Below, one piece after another: positions 1 through 15,131 of a DNA stretch of 64,000 bases. Location of the stretch: the NCBI RefSeq assembly GCF_021018805.1, contig NW_026960613.1:620001-684000 (forward strand). The letters run 5' to 3'. A program made the position numbers and the translations under genes. Position 1 is the first letter of the stretch; each line of letters begins with the position of its first letter. Origin of the DNA: Prinia subflava. Taxonomy: Eukaryota > Chordata > Aves > Passeriformes > Cisticolidae. The notes beneath the pieces were generated by a model. It worked only from the letters and a program-made list of their open reading frames with translations. It did no database searches and was not told where the DNA came from.

Positions 1-212
<212 letters not shown>

Positions 213-1149
213 TCATAAGTATATCCATTCAAAAAGTACAGAAATAAATCTTTACAAAAAATAATCTTTATCCAGATTCATGAATAAATTAATGTGAAAG
301 TTAGTCAAATCACATAAAAAAAACAAATAATGCCCATTTCAGAGAGTTGAAGACCAAAGAACAGCAGAACTTGAAGAATTATTTTAACATATTAACACTC
401 TTTATTGACATTTTCCATCATTGTATCCCCCCCCAATCAAACTATCATAATGCAAGGTAAAGGGAGACCAATATAAGCCACAGTAAGGAATAGCATCTGT
501 ATTTTAAATATTTATACTGAAGGGGGGAGGAGGGGAGGAAGAGGGGCTAAATCACAGAGCAGCTGTATGAAGTTATTAATGAAGGTGTTAGGTTTGGTTC
601 CTCCTAACCCCATTGCAGAGACTTCTAATGATTTCTTTGCAGTCAGGAAACCCAAGAATTGATTCCATTCAGAAAAAAAAACCCCAAACATTATTAGGTC
701 AAACTTTGAACTTTACAGTTTGGAAACACCTACAGTTAAAGAATTCTGTGCTAATTATAAAAAACAATAAAGCCTTGTTACTAGTTACTAAGTTATTTCA
801 CTTAAAAATGCTTTTTTTCCCCTCTGCTTGTATTAATACCTAGTGAAAGCACATGAGAAGAAACCCCCAACCAAACACATAATTAATGTCAAACACACGC
901 AAGACAGCATAGCCAGGACATTTCTCAGCTGGCTCAGAGTTTAAATTTTAATAGAAATATCAACGCTACATGTACATAAGCTTGTTAGGGATAAGACTCT
1001 CAAAAAGAAAACCCACAGAATTTTCTGCATACCATTTAAAGACAAAAGACAGCACTAATCTCTCTGCTGTCATCAAAACTTTGTGAACTAAAAAAAAAAA
1101 AATTGAACAGAACATTTAGATTATCTGCCATGTACTGAAAAGTAATTTA

Positions 1150-3710
<2,561 letters not shown>

Positions 3711-4588
3711 AGAATCATTGAATGATCAGTCTTTAAAGATCATTTAGATCCAATTCTTCTACCCCTTGCTATGGACATCAGGTTGCTCAAAGTCCCACCC
3801 AAACTGACCATGAATACTTTTCAATGATGGGGAATCTACAGCTTCTCTGGGCAAGCTGTTCCAGTGCCTCACAACCCTCATTATAGGAAATTTCTTCCTT
3901 ATGTCAAATCTAAACCTACCCTCTTTCAGTTTAAAACCCTTGCCCTAGTCCTGTCAATACAGACCCTGGTAAAAAGTCTCTGTCTTTTGATATAAACCCC
4001 TTTTATATATTAAAAACCAGCAATAAGGTCTCCCCAGACCCTTCTCCAGGCTGAACAACTCCAACTCTCTCAGCCTGTCATCAAAGGAGAGGTGTTCCAG
4101 TCCTCTGATTTCATTTTCATGGCCCTCCTCTGGACCCACTCCAACAGATCCATATCTTTCTTGTACTGGGGACCTCAGAGCTGGATGCAGTACTCCAGGT
4201 GGGGTCTCATTAGAGCAGAGGGGCAGAATCACCTCTCCTGACCTGCTGGCCACACTTCTTTGATTCAGCCCAGGATACAATTTGCTTTCTGTGCTGCAAG
4301 CACACATTGCCAGCTCATATTTAATTTTTCATCCACCAGTACCCCCAAGTCCTTCTCTGTAGGGCTGCTCTCAATCCATTCATGTCCCAGTTTGTATTGA
4401 TACTGGGGATTGCCCTGATCCAGGTGCAGGACCTTGTACTTGGCCTTGTTGAACTTTATGAGGCTCACATGGACTGAGCCTTTCAAGGTCCCTCTGGATG
4501 GCATCCCTTCCCACAAGTGAATCAAATGTTCTGCTCAGCTTGGTATCATCTGTAAACTTGTTGTGGGTGCACTGAATCTCACTGTCTA
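3711..4588 (-). mobile_element. CR1 LINE, 5'-truncated 3' end
   Basis: Read on the minus strand this is the last part of a CR1 retrotransposon: the end of ORF2 (reverse transcriptase C-terminal region, with [20 protein letters not shown] text around 4400-4470) and the 3' UTR, ending near 3711 in the degenerate octamer tail typical of CR1. On the plus strand the diagnostic text is the series 'ggaatctacagcttctctgg', 'caagctgttccagtgcctca' and 'ttcttccttatgtcaaatct'. All reading frames carry stops. It abuts a second copy at about 4589. Confidence 0.9.
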
Positions 4589-5890
4589 TCATAGATTCAT
4601 AGAATTGTTTGGGTTGGAAGGGGACCTTGAAGATCATCTAGTTCCAAACCCCTGCCATGGGCAGCAACACCTTCAAATAGACCATGTTGTACATAGCCTC
4701 ATCCAACCTGGCCTTGAACACCTCCAGGGATGGGGTATCCACAACTTCTCTGGGCAAACTGTTCCAGTTCCTCATCACCCTCACAGTAAAGAATTTATTC
4801 CTAATATCTAATCTAAACCTACTCTCAATTTAACCCCTTCCCCCTTGTCCTGTCACTATATGCTCTTGTAAATAGTCTTGTCCCATCTTACCTGCAAGAT
4901 CCCTTCAGGTACTGGAAGGCCTCAATTAGGTTACCCAAAAGCCTTCTCTTCTCCAGGCTGAATAATCCAAATTCTCTCAGCCTTTCCTCGTAGAAGAGGT
5001 GCTCCATCCCTCTAATCTTCTTTGTGGCCTTGTCTAGACTTGCTCCAACAGGTCAATGTTTCCTGTGCTGGGGATCCCAGAGCTGGATGCAGCACTGCAG
5101 ATGGAGTCTCACAAGAGCCAAGTAGAGGAGCAGAATCACCTCCCTTGACCTGCTGGCCATACTTCTTTTGATGCAGTCCAGGACAGATGTGGCTAGCTCA
5201 TGTCCAGCATCTCATCCACCAGCACTCCCAAGTCCTTCTCTGCAGGGCTGCTCTCAATCTGTTCATCCCCCAGCCTGTAGTGATACTGGGGTTTGCCCTG
5301 ACCCAGGTGCAGCACCTTGTACTTGGTCATGTTAAACCTCTTGAGATTCTCATGAGCCCCCTTCTTGAGCCTGTCTAGGTCCCTGTCCCTCTGTATGGCC
5401 TCCTGTCCCTCAGGTGTGTCAACAGCACTATGTTGTTGATAAACATAATGAACACTACTGGTCCCAGTATAGACCCTTAAGGGACACAACTCATTAATGG
5501 TATCTACTTGGACATTGAGCTGTTGACTTTGAATGCATCCATTAGCCAATTCCTTATCCATCTAACAGTCCATCTATCAAAACCATGTTTCTCCAATTTG
5601 AAGGCAAGAATAAGTCCACAATAGCTAACATCAGTTGCTCTTCCAATGTCCACTGACGCAGTCACCCCATCATAGAAGGCCACTAGATTAGTCAGGCATG
5701 ACTTGCCCTTGCTGAAGCCATGTTTGCTGTCTGTAATCATCTCCCTGTTTTACATTTGTTTAAATATGTCTTCCAGGGAGATATGTTCCATGATCTTACC
5801 AGGCATAGAGGTAAGACTGACTGGTCAGTAGTTTCCAGGGAACTCTGTACTACCCTTTCCAAAATTGGGTGTGTAATAACCGTGACCAGT
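4589..5890 (-). mobile_element. CR1 LINE, 5'-truncated, longer copy
   Basis: A second minus-strand CR1 begins with the 3' terminal signature 'atagattcatagaattgttt' at about 4589 on the plus strand and extends through the 3' UTR into ORF2. Minus-strand frames at 5561-5193 and 5740-5504 show the reverse-transcriptase C terminus ([38 protein letters not shown]) and a palm/thumb segment around [17 protein letters not shown]. The catalytic Asp-Asp block is corrupted and stops are frequent, so it is dead. Its upstream end near 5890 fades into unrecognised sequence. About 360 bases of non-coding intron follow before the next copy. Confidence 0.88.
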
Positions 5891-6257
5891 ATACTTCCAT
5901 ATGAGATAATAGTCAACTTTCTCAAACCTCTTTTTATATCAATAGCATGTTGTTTCTGTGATAAGCACAGGAACATATAAGCATGTAAATTTTGAGATGG
6001 TATAATGAGAAAATCTAAAATGTTTCCCTTCTGTTTTATTTGAATTATCCTTAAAATTTCACATTTTTGTTCCTAAAGACTGGAATAACATTTCAAAGCC
6101 CTAGACATTCAAAATTTAAGTCGTCATACATACATAAAACACACAGAGCCAGGAAAAGCAAAGTCAAGTCCCGAAAACAATTCCTGATGCTTCAGTTATG
6201 CACCATTGTAAAAAGCCCTTCAATTCCACTAAGTTTCAGATCCTCTTATTTCAAAGA

Positions 6258-7203
6258 TATTATAGAATCATTTAGGTTGGAAAAGACCTTTAAGATCACT
6301 GAGTTCACCTGCAAACCTAACACTGCCAAGTCTATCACTAAACCACATCCCTAAACAACACATCTACACATCTTTTCAATACCTCCAAGGATGCTGACTC
6401 CAACACTTCCCTGGGCATTCTGTTCCAATGCTTGAAAACCCTTTCACTGAAGATATTTTTCTTAAGATCCATTTTAAACCTCCCCTGGCTCAACTATTGC
6501 TTGTTATTTTGGAGAGAAGACCAACATCCACGTTACTACAACCTCTTTTCAGGTAGCTGTAGAGAGCTAAGATCCCTCTGAGTCTCCTTTTCTCCAGGCT
6601 AAACAACTCCAGTTCCTTCAGCTGCTCCTCATAAGACTTGTGCTCTAGACACTTCCCCAGCTTTTTTGCCCTTCCCTGGACACACTCCAACACTTCAATG
6701 TTTTTTTTTGTAGTGAGATGCCCAAAACTGAACACAGTGCTCGAGGTGCAGCCTCACCAGTGCAGAGTACAAGGGGACAATCACTTCCCTAGTCCTGTTG
6801 GCCACACTATTGCTGATATAAGCCAGGATGCCATTGGCCTTCTTGGCCACCTTGACACACTGCCGGGTCATGTTCAGCTAGCTGTCAACCAACACTCCCA
6901 CATCCTTTTCTGCTGGCCAGCTTTCCAGACACTCTTCCCCTAACCTGTAGCATTGCATGGAGTTTATTAGGACCTAAGTGCAGGACCCGACACTTGGCCT
7001 TGTTGAACCTCAAACAATTGGCCTTGACCCATTGATCTAATCTGTCCAGATCCCACTGTAGAGTCTTTCTACTGTACAGCAGATCAACACTCTCAGCCAA
7101 CTTGGTGACACCTACAAATTTGGTGAGCATACACTTGATCCCCTCATACAGATCATTGATAAAGATATTAAACAGGACCAGTCCCAATACTGAGCCCTGT
7201 GGA
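6258..7203 (-). mobile_element. CR1 LINE (3' half), interrupted at 7204
   Basis: The minus-strand CR1 3' end starts at 'atagaatcatttaggttgga' (plus strand) and runs through the 3' UTR and the end of ORF2; the frame 7187-6885 shows [14 protein letters not shown] text. It is a different CR1 subfamily from the two copies to its left, with an extra 'accacatccctaaac' type 3' UTR block. It stops at 7203 inside the reverse-transcriptase gene and the same element resumes at 8239, so a 1035-bp insert separates the two halves. Confidence 0.88.
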
Positions 7204-8238
7204 TGATGCCAAATTGATTTTTGCCTTTTTTTCTTTTATATATTTTCTATATTCTTTACATGTATATTTGTAGCTCTGTAGCCTATCATAGTATTTGTAG
7301 CTAGCATTTTACCTACTCTATTAGACAGAAAGACAAAATAAATTTCCCAGCAGCTGCAAGCTGGAGGTCCGAGGTTAGATTCTCTGGGAAGCCAAGGTTG
7401 AAACTAGCTCTCTGAGACACATTTTCATAAACAAAGTTTAGTACCTATCTAAAAGAGGGGGAATTCAAAGAGGGTTGAATCGGGGGAGAATTACCTCACC
7501 ACTTCTGTCTCTGATTGGGGATTTTTGTCATATATGGTAATTTGCTAAACATATAAAAATTGTATACACATTATGCTACATGTGCATCTTCGGCATTTTC
7601 CACCTGGAGAATTGTGCGCCTAAGGATCCTTATAAAGGTAACCCCTTTTTATCACCTAACTATGTCTGGCTCATGATTTTAGGACCAGCGAAAAGGCATC
7701 AGGTTTTGTTTTTCTCCTGGTAGCTTCAGTCGGTCTCGGCTGTCTTGGTTGTTCCTGGATGGGGGGTGCACTTACATACCCCCTGCCCAAGCAACTCCGG
7801 CAAGCTCCCAGGCACAGGCAACACTTAGCAAGCTTAGTTATAGTGATATACAGCTTTTAGCAGTGATCAGCTCTTTTGCAGTGATTTTCAGCTCATAAGC
7901 TTGCAAAGCGCCTTGGCAGATGCAGGGAGAGAGAGGAGAAGCGCTGTATGAAGTTTCACAGATGATTTTTTATTAGCATTCTCCGTGAAGGGTTTCAAGG
8001 ACAGCTCTTCCACTGAGCTGAGCAAAAAGTAGGGTTTTTATAGGGTACCGAGGTTTTGAGAAGTAGCCTAATAGTATGAGTCAGGGTAGAAAGTAACCTA
8101 TTGTCTTACAGGGAAATAAAAGAAGGTCTGAGCACAGAAAAAGGGTTATTTAGCTTAGTCACCATGACTAGGCATTTCTTTGCCTTTAGGCGACTGACCA
8201 CCAGAGAGGCCTACTAAGCCTCATAGTTGCAACAATCA
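7204..8238. mobile_element. LTR-like insertion splitting a CR1 (probable solo LTR)
   Basis: The CR1 reading is continuous from 7203 to 8239 if this block is removed. The block starts TGATGCC and ends CAATCA, giving TGAT...ATCA inverted ends. It is flanked by TGGA on the left (7200-7203) and GGGA on the right (8239-8242), a 4-bp duplication with one mismatch. On the minus strand it has a good TATAAAAA box (about 8046-8037) and an AATAAA (about 7970), which favours minus orientation. On the plus strand a CCTTATAAAGG is also present near 7628. About 1 kb is long for an LTR, so an internally deleted provirus is possible. No coding sequence is seen. Confidence 0.6.
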
Positions 8239-9505
8239 GGGAACTCCACTAGTGACTGACCACCAACTGGATTTAATGCCAATCACCACTACTCTTTGGG
8301 CCTGGTCATTCAGCTGGTTTTCCACTCGGTGAAGAGCACAGCTGTCTAAGTCATAGGAAGCCAGTTTCTCCAGGAGAATGCTGTGGGAAACAGTGTCAAA
8401 AGCTTTACTGAAGTTCAGGTAGACAACATCCACAGCCTTTCCCTTGTCCACTAAGTGAGTAGCCTTGTCATAGGAGATAAGGTCAGTCAAACAGAACCTG
8501 TCTTTCATAAACCCAAGCTGACTGGATGTGATCAATTGGTTACCCTGTATGTGCTGCATGATGGCACTCAAGATAATCTGTTCCATAACAGTCCCAAGGA
8601 TCAAGGTCAGGTCATAGTTCTGTAGTTCCCTGGATCCTCCTTCCAGCTCTTCTTGTAGATGGACATTCCATTTGTGAACTTCCAGTCAACTGAGACCTCC
8701 TCAGTTAAACGGGACTGATGGGAAATGATTGAAAGTGGCTTTATGAGTACTTTCACCAGCTCCCTCAGTACCCTTGGATGGATCCTGTCCTGCTCCACAG
8801 ACTAGTGCATGTCTAAGAGGTGTAGCAGGTTGATGACCATTTCCCCATTGATATGGGGGCCTCATTCTGCTCCCTGCCTGTCTTCCAGGTCAGTGGGCTG
8901 GGTACCCTGAAAACAACTGGTTTTGCTATTAAGACTGAGGCAAAGAAGACATTCAGTACCTTGGCCTTTTCCTCATCTTTTGTCATTATGTTACCCTCCA
9001 TTTCCAATAAAGGATGGAGATTCTCCTTAGCCTTCCTTTTGTTGCTAATGTATTTATAGAAACAGTTTTTATTGTCTTTTACAGCAGTAGTCAGATTAAA
9101 TTCTAGTTGGGCTTTGGTCCTTCTAATTTTCTCCCTGCACAACCTCTCAACATCCTTGTAGTCCTCCTGAATTGACTGCCCCTTCTTCCAAAGGTCATAA
9201 ACTCTCCTTTTTTTCTTGAATTCCAGCCAAAGCTCTCTGTTCAGCCAGGCTGGTCTTCTTCCCTGTCAGCTTATCTTTCAGCACACTGGGATGGCCTGAG
9301 CCTTTAAGATTTCCTTCTTGAAGAATGTTCAGTCTTCCTGGACTCCTTTGCCCTTCAGGACTGCCTCTCAAGGGACTGTTTCAACCAGGCCCCTAAACAG
9401 GCTGAACTGTGCCCTCCACAAGTCCAAGGTGGCAGTTCTGCTGACTCCCCTCCTTACTTCTGCTACATCAAGCAGGAACTTGTCACCATTGTCCCCTATT
9501 GCTTA
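8239..9505 (-). mobile_element. CR1 LINE, continuation into ORF2 reverse transcriptase
   Basis: This continues the element at 6258-7203. Minus-strand frames show the reverse-transcriptase fingers/palm: FSKAFDTVSHSILLEKLASY around 8400-8340 (from the open frame 8604-8236), and an upstream linker with AVKDNKNCFYKYISNKRKAK and NIMTKDEEKAKVLNVFFASV in the frame 9142-8813. This is typical ORF2 text between the endonuclease and polymerase domains. Several frameshifts and stops separate the blocks. The recognisable CR1 text ends near 9505; the endonuclease domain and ORF1 are not visible here. Confidence 0.88.
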
Positions 9506-9774
9506 AGTCACCAAATTCTGCCAAGCAGACAGGATAGGAATCTTCCATATCATATATCTTGTCTGCCTGACAGCCCTACTCCAGGGAAGGTAGGGGGCAA
9601 TTCCAGTAGTCTTTCTTTCACTCTCCCTGATACTCCTTAACAACATACTCACCAGGTCCTAGAGCTCTGTCGCTAAGTGGAGGAGTTCCTCTACCTGGGT
9701 GCACCTCCCCTAGTTGTGCTCACTGCTGCTGTCCAGTACTGGCATAAGAGTAGGATATGTCCTGCATCCCCATA
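9506..9774. other. Unassigned sequence left of the solo LTR
   Basis: A moderately GC-rich stretch with phrases such as 'tggaggagttcctctacctg' that look repeat-derived. I cannot place it in a known element. It may be the 5' part of the adjacent CR1 or an older repeat. No convincing ORF. Confidence 0.3.
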
Positions 9775-9780
9775 CTTGGG

Positions 9781-10206
9781 TGTGGAATTGCATTTTATTT
9801 AAATGGTATGCTCTGTCTCACCCCTGGAAAGTGTATAGTTTATCCCAAGTCTGTAATCTCCCCTGCAGTATCATGTATCTGTAATCCCATTGGCCCAAGA
9901 ATCAATCCACGCCCACTTCGAATCTCCCTGTTAAGGGTGCAGAGGGAGGGAGCTCTCTCTCTTGCTCCGGGGGCCTCTGGAGGCTCTACCACTCTCCCCT
10001 TCCCTCTCTCCTTCCCTCTATCCCCCTCCTTCCCCCCTCTCCCTCAGTAACCATGCTGACTTCCTGGGGTCGGACTCCAAATAAATCCTCATCTAATCAG
10101 CACCTCACCAGACGTCTGAAGTCTCCTTGCCTGTCTGCATGAAAATACCAGTGACCATAGGGCCTGGGGGGCCCTCCGGGGACCCCCCCAAATCTAAACT
10201 ACAACA
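9781..10206 (+). mobile_element. Solo LTR (426 bp) with perfect 6-bp target duplication
   Basis: Starts TGTGGAATTG, ends CTACAACA, and is flanked by CTTGGG on both sides (9775-9780 and 10207-10212). It has an AATAAA near 10079, a C/T-rich block at 9990-10045 and a GC-rich 3' end. The 6-bp duplication fits alpha- or betaretrovirus-type integrases. The internal region has been lost by LTR-LTR recombination. The first bases resemble those of the 5' LTR at 57567 (TGTGGAATG), but the rest does not obviously match. Confidence 0.85.
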
Positions 10207-10212
10207 CTTGGG

Positions 10213-11049
10213 TAGCAGCGTCTTCCCACCAGAGCTCTGTCTGGAAATCTGTGCCATTCACTGTGGGTGCAGAGTTTAGAGTGTTCATAGCCTTCTGCCA
10301 TCTGGATAACATTGCTCCCTGGTTGTGTTGGCAGAGCTACAGTATCTTTTTTGCATGCCCTTCCCTGCAAACTGCCCCATTGGCTTGCCCGGATCACCAG
10401 CACTCCCTAGGAGCTTCTTATATGGAGGTGGGAGGGCTGACCACCGTTGCTCCTGGCCCCACCCAGGTCTTGTCAGCAGCTGTAGCACAAGTGTGGGCTC
10501 CTGGCAGCTCTGGCTCTCCTAGGTTCAGGAATCCTCCCTATGCTATGGATCGTGCTGGCACCAGAGCTGCTCATCTCAGTGACTAAGTATTTATCTTGAA
10601 GACACTAAGCTGATAAGTACAGTCTTGTTAAAAGAAAAAGTTTTATCAGCAGAACCAGATCATGGAAAGTTCAAAGAAATTTAGAAAAGAGTACAAATGA
10701 AGCAGAATAGCAATGGTCAGTACAATTTCTATATTTCATGGAACCATGTAGAAAATTATTAAAAATAGTGCCTGAATTAGAATTTTGATACTATTACAGA
10801 CTGTCACAAAAGGGGGATCATGTGATCAGAGAATTTTTATAAACTATTTTTCCTTAATATTCAGACTGTGAGGCACATTACTAGAGACAGAAGCTGTAAA
10901 GTACTTTCTGTACTCCTTCAAAAGCCATAATTCAGTTGTGAAATTAATTTTCTTAGGATTACAGGTGTACTGGGCATACGTGGCAAGGATTTGGTAATGG
11001 ACACACATACACATGCAGACATGACAACACCTGCAGGAGTAGCTTCTAT
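10213..11049. other. Unassigned sequence right of the solo LTR, then intron
   Basis: From 10213 to about 10600 the GC content is raised and several short overlapping frames occur on both strands, but none has a recognisable domain. From 10600 to 11049 it is ordinary AT-rich intron. Nothing supportable as a gene. Confidence 0.35.
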
Positions 11050-11720
11050 AAGAAGAAGTCAGGCTACCCTGTGCCAGACACAGCTGGTTCTAGCTGGTTA
11101 GGCAATGGTCCCACTGACAGCTAAAGTGGAGACAATCAGCAAAGTTTATGGTGCCTTTGTGAAAACATATTTAGCAAAGAGCAAAAGAACCACTACTGGA
11201 CAGGCAGAGAAGGAGGGGAAGAAAAGGACCCATGCTGGGGCAGTTAGGTATTTAATGAAGCAACTGAGGCCCATGGAGAACCCACAGAGAATCCATGCCA
11301 GAGCAGAGTTTAACTGACAGGACTTTCTCCCCTAGAAGAGACCATGCTGAAGCAGACTTTCCTGACAGGAACTGTGACCTGTAGAGAACCTATGCCAGAG
11401 CAGGAGGAAATTAAGTAGAAGAGGAAAGGAGTGGCAGAGAGCAACCATTACGTACGGACTGTAAACTCCCCTCCCTCATTTCCCCTGCACCCTGGGGGTG
11501 GTGGTGAGTCTGGAGTGAAGGAATGAGTTTAAACATGGGAAAGGAGGAAAGAAAAGTGTTGTTTTAATGTTTGTCTTCTTGTTTCTTACCACCGGAATCT
11601 ATTTAAATTTGCAATAAATTAATTTTCCACAAGTCAAGCCTGTTTTGCCCGTGATAGTGCCTGGTAAGTGTAGCAGGGCATCTCCCCCACCACAAGACCT
11701 TATCTGTTGCTTGTTAGCTG
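11050..11720 (+). mobile_element. Old, diverged ERVL-type LTR remnant (LTR-A like)
   Basis: The end of this block carries the polyadenylation region shared with the LTR-A copies at 18.1, 20.7, 24 and 36.1 kb: a 'gcaataaattaa' signal followed by 'gcctgttttgcccgtgatag'. The preceding 500 bases have the same style of repeated 'ccatgctggggcag / ccatgccagagcag' blocks as LTR-A U3. The ends are not definable and no target duplication was found. Confidence 0.5.
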
Positions 11721-14469
11721 GTGAAATAACTCAGGGCATCTTGCCCCTCACATGAGCTTCATATGAGCTTTGGAGAAATAACTCAATCAGGACAGCTGGT
11801 CTTGTAGTGAGTTATTTTGGTGCCATGGCAGTAAGGATTTCAGCTGACAATAAACATCTTGCTGTGGAAGTGAGATGTGGAAAGATAAGCTGGAATTTCT
11901 GACTGACAGACACTTCACTTTACAAACTATAAAAGCTACACAAAATTTTCACAAAGCAGAAATCTTCCGCACATTCCTTGGAAATGTATGGGGCTTTCTC
12001 CCCAAAGTTGGGACACCTGCTTTGTGGTTATTCTCCCAGGAGTTGAGGGAAGGGAACCTGTGTACACTATTGTCATTTCGGTGGTAATTTACATTGACTC
12101 CTAATCTATACTATTTCTTTGCTAGCTTTAATATAGGTACCTTAATGTTGTGCACTGTTTTATGTAATCTACTAGTAGTTCTTTTTGCTTTATACTGTGT
12201 AATAAGTAACTCTGTTTAAGGCCTTTTGTCTGCTACCTCCTGTTTATTCCATAAATAACTCATTTTATAATAGACCTGTTCTGCCATTCTTAGAACTTGC
12301 ATGCCAAAGTGATTTTAGTTGCAGGCCACCTAAATTTAGGCTGCTGCCAAAAATCTGATGCTAAGGCAGGGCTTGTCTGAAGCTCCCATTCAATCAGTAA
12401 CAGTAAGCAATCTTCCTGTCTTTATCTTGACCCATGAACTTTCTCATTCTATTTTCTCCCCCTTCCTCACTGAGGAAAGGGAGTAAGAAGGTGGATGGGA
12501 GTTTGGCTCATAGTCAAATATAATCCACCACAATGAACTAGTTTAAACTGTGATCAGAAATTCACAAGGGATAAGTACAGTGATAGTTAAGTTGCAGATA
12601 GAACCTCCACCTCAAAGTCCTTGAACTGCCAACTATGAGAAACCAGTAATATGTTATATGTACACTGTGCACTATTTCCTTATGCACCAAGGGTGGAAAG
12701 GATAAGAGCCAAGAGACTACTGACTGATCTGACATAAATAGAGTCAACTTTTTATTCACAAAGATCATCACTACCCATTGACACTGACAGAACATTCAGA
12801 AGAACTGCCCTTTTGTAGCTGACCATGAGACCCCCTTCCAAAAAAGTTGATGGTTAACTAATATTTAAGTTAAGAAGAATTTAGAGGACTAATCCACATA
12901 GCTCATTTTATCCCTTCCTCAGTTACTGGACTATGTCTTGTTCTATCCTGTTAGCTCTTCCTTCCCCTATGAACTTATGAACTGAGTTTAGTATGTACCC
13001 TATGACCTTCAAGTGCCAGTAACTTGTTCCTCTTTTTCTTTTAATGCGGAATGTATAGTTCATCATAACTAAATCAATGACAAAGTATGCATTATTAATT
13101 CATGGTCTGCTGTAACAGCTCATAGTAGTATCAGCATACATTTTTAAACAGTGATTCATAGCTCACTTGTTTACTATAAACATGTCTACAGTGCTACTTA
13201 CTGTTCATTTCAAAAATAAAGGCAAAAAGTATCAAAAAAACAACTATACTAGTGTCTGTCATTTGCAGAGAAGTCATTGAGCAGCACACAAAATCATCTT
13301 GGTTTGGTACAAAATAAAACCTTTGCCAAACAATTCTTAAACAATTAAACTAGGCCAAATCAATATAAAACTAAGTTGAGCGCTTAAGTTAAATACTTCA
13401 AAATCATGTGACTTATGATCATGACTTAATATGCCCCATAAAAGCCTCTATGCTAAAAATTATACAACCTATTTAGGTATTTAAATAAGTGTATATCAAA
13501 AGAACAGTAAAGACAAATCTAGCCACCCTCAAGTACAAAAGGCAACCCACCTCTGATAGTCTTCCCATCATACACTCCTTTCTCTGAGCGGTTGAAAAAG
13601 AACAAGAGAAATTAAATTTTAACTCTACCTGTCTCTAGACAAATAAATGTTTATCTCTGCCTTGTAAGGAGATAGACAAGACTGAATAGTGAAGAGTTGG
13701 TGGAAGGAATTAAGAGTAGTTTTACATCAGGTGTTGGGTCTGGGAAATAGTTAATACTAATTCAAATGTTAAACATGGAAGATATTTCTGCCAGACAAAT
13801 TTTGGATTGATGCCTGTTGTACATCAGCATTATAGGACTTCATACTCAAAATATAACTAATAGTATTTTAATAAATTTCACCTTTTTCTAGCTTAATTTA
13901 GAGTTCCCTCACCAGAGATGCAGCCAGATACAACATCTAGCTGTTAGAAATGAAGGTAAATTTTGTCTAAGCTACTACCTATATCTTCTCACATTTACTC
14001 ATAGCAACATTTAGCTAAGTACTATCTCAAATTCTAGTAGTGAATAATAAATGTGATGAATGTATAGGATAAGCAAGTAACCTTCACACAAATAGTAGCC
14101 ATACTACAGTACATTGATTTTTTTTTAAAGGTAAAAAATCCTTTTCAAAAACGAAAGCTGTAATGAATCCTAGAGTACATATGCCCAATTTCTGGCTTGC
14201 AACCTCTTGTTTCTGAATTATAAGTTACAGAACTTTATTAACAGAATAATTTATCTCAGAATAACATTCAGGATGATGTTTAGAACTGTACCAATGGTGC
14301 ATTCTTTCCCATTGTCCTCCCAAAAGAATTAAAGTCTGATTCTACACACATACACTGTTTGAATACTGCTCCACATTTTTTTCAAAGTGACTGGAACAAT
14401 ACAAATACATTTCTGGAATGGTACTACCAGGTATTGAGAACTACATTTGAGGAAGTATTAGGAACTTAC
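11721..14469. other. Spindlin intron, no gene seen
   Basis: AT-rich intron up to the 49-nt exon. Short ORFs only, with no domain text or splice partners. No repeat recognised with confidence. Confidence 0.6.
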
Positions 14470-14518
14470 TTGTGGGAAGTTCTTTTCTTCATCATGCTCG
14501 CAGAGACTCCTGCATGAC
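14470..14518 (-). CDS. SPIN1: Spindlin 49-nt coding microexon
   Basis: This exon is too short for an ORF scan. On the minus strand it sits between a TATTGTAG acceptor (14519 upward) and a perfect GTAAGT donor (14469 downward). It encodes HAGVSASMMKKRTSH with split codons at both ends. Its first two bases complete the Gly begun at 29351, and its last two bases join the A at 1456 to make Lys. This matches the basic N-terminal tail of spindlin, which precedes the first Tudor-like repeat and carries the family's MMKKRTSHKKHR segment. The flanking introns are about 13.0 kb (left) and 14.8 kb (right), swollen mainly by CR1 and LTR insertions. Confidence 0.92.
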
Positions 14519-15131
14519 CTACAATATAAATGATGGAATTACTGAACAATGAAATGTGTTTATACACGATGTCAAAAAGCTATCTTATAGAAAAGTTCTC
14601 TTTTTCAAGTAAAAAAGCTTAAACTCATCATGATATGATTTATCAATGAGTTTCTACAATGGAAGAAGGCTGAGGAGACAGGCAAGGACTATGTACTCAT
14701 GAAGCTAAGTGAAGAATTTGGGAGTTACTGATGACAACTGTTACAAAAAGGTGAACTTAACACAAAGGAGACTGAAGGGAGTCTTTGTTATAGATAAATG
14801 GCTACAACAGTTAAGGGATTAAAAATGGCTGTGTATCTGCCCTTGAGTTGATATCATCAAATACATATATTCCTGCATTAGTGAGGCCAGAATGGGTGGG
14901 TGTATACATGGCTCAGCCAAACTCATAAAAACTTAGTATAGAGCCAAAACCAAGTATAAACACTAAGTATAGCATATACAGTATAAAAACTGTACAACTA
15001 AAAGACAGAACACTGAGTAGAGCAACAGGCTTGAGTCGGTTTCAACCTACATATTTCTTCCCATCAACTAGGGATGCCCAGCATTGTGATGGAGACCAAT
15101 AATGACAAACACATTTGTATTCTGATACAAT
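14519..15131. other. Spindlin intron, no gene seen
   Basis: Intron sequence just upstream (in gene sense) of the 49-nt exon. It contains a polypyrimidine-poor acceptor and nothing else identified. Confidence 0.55.
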
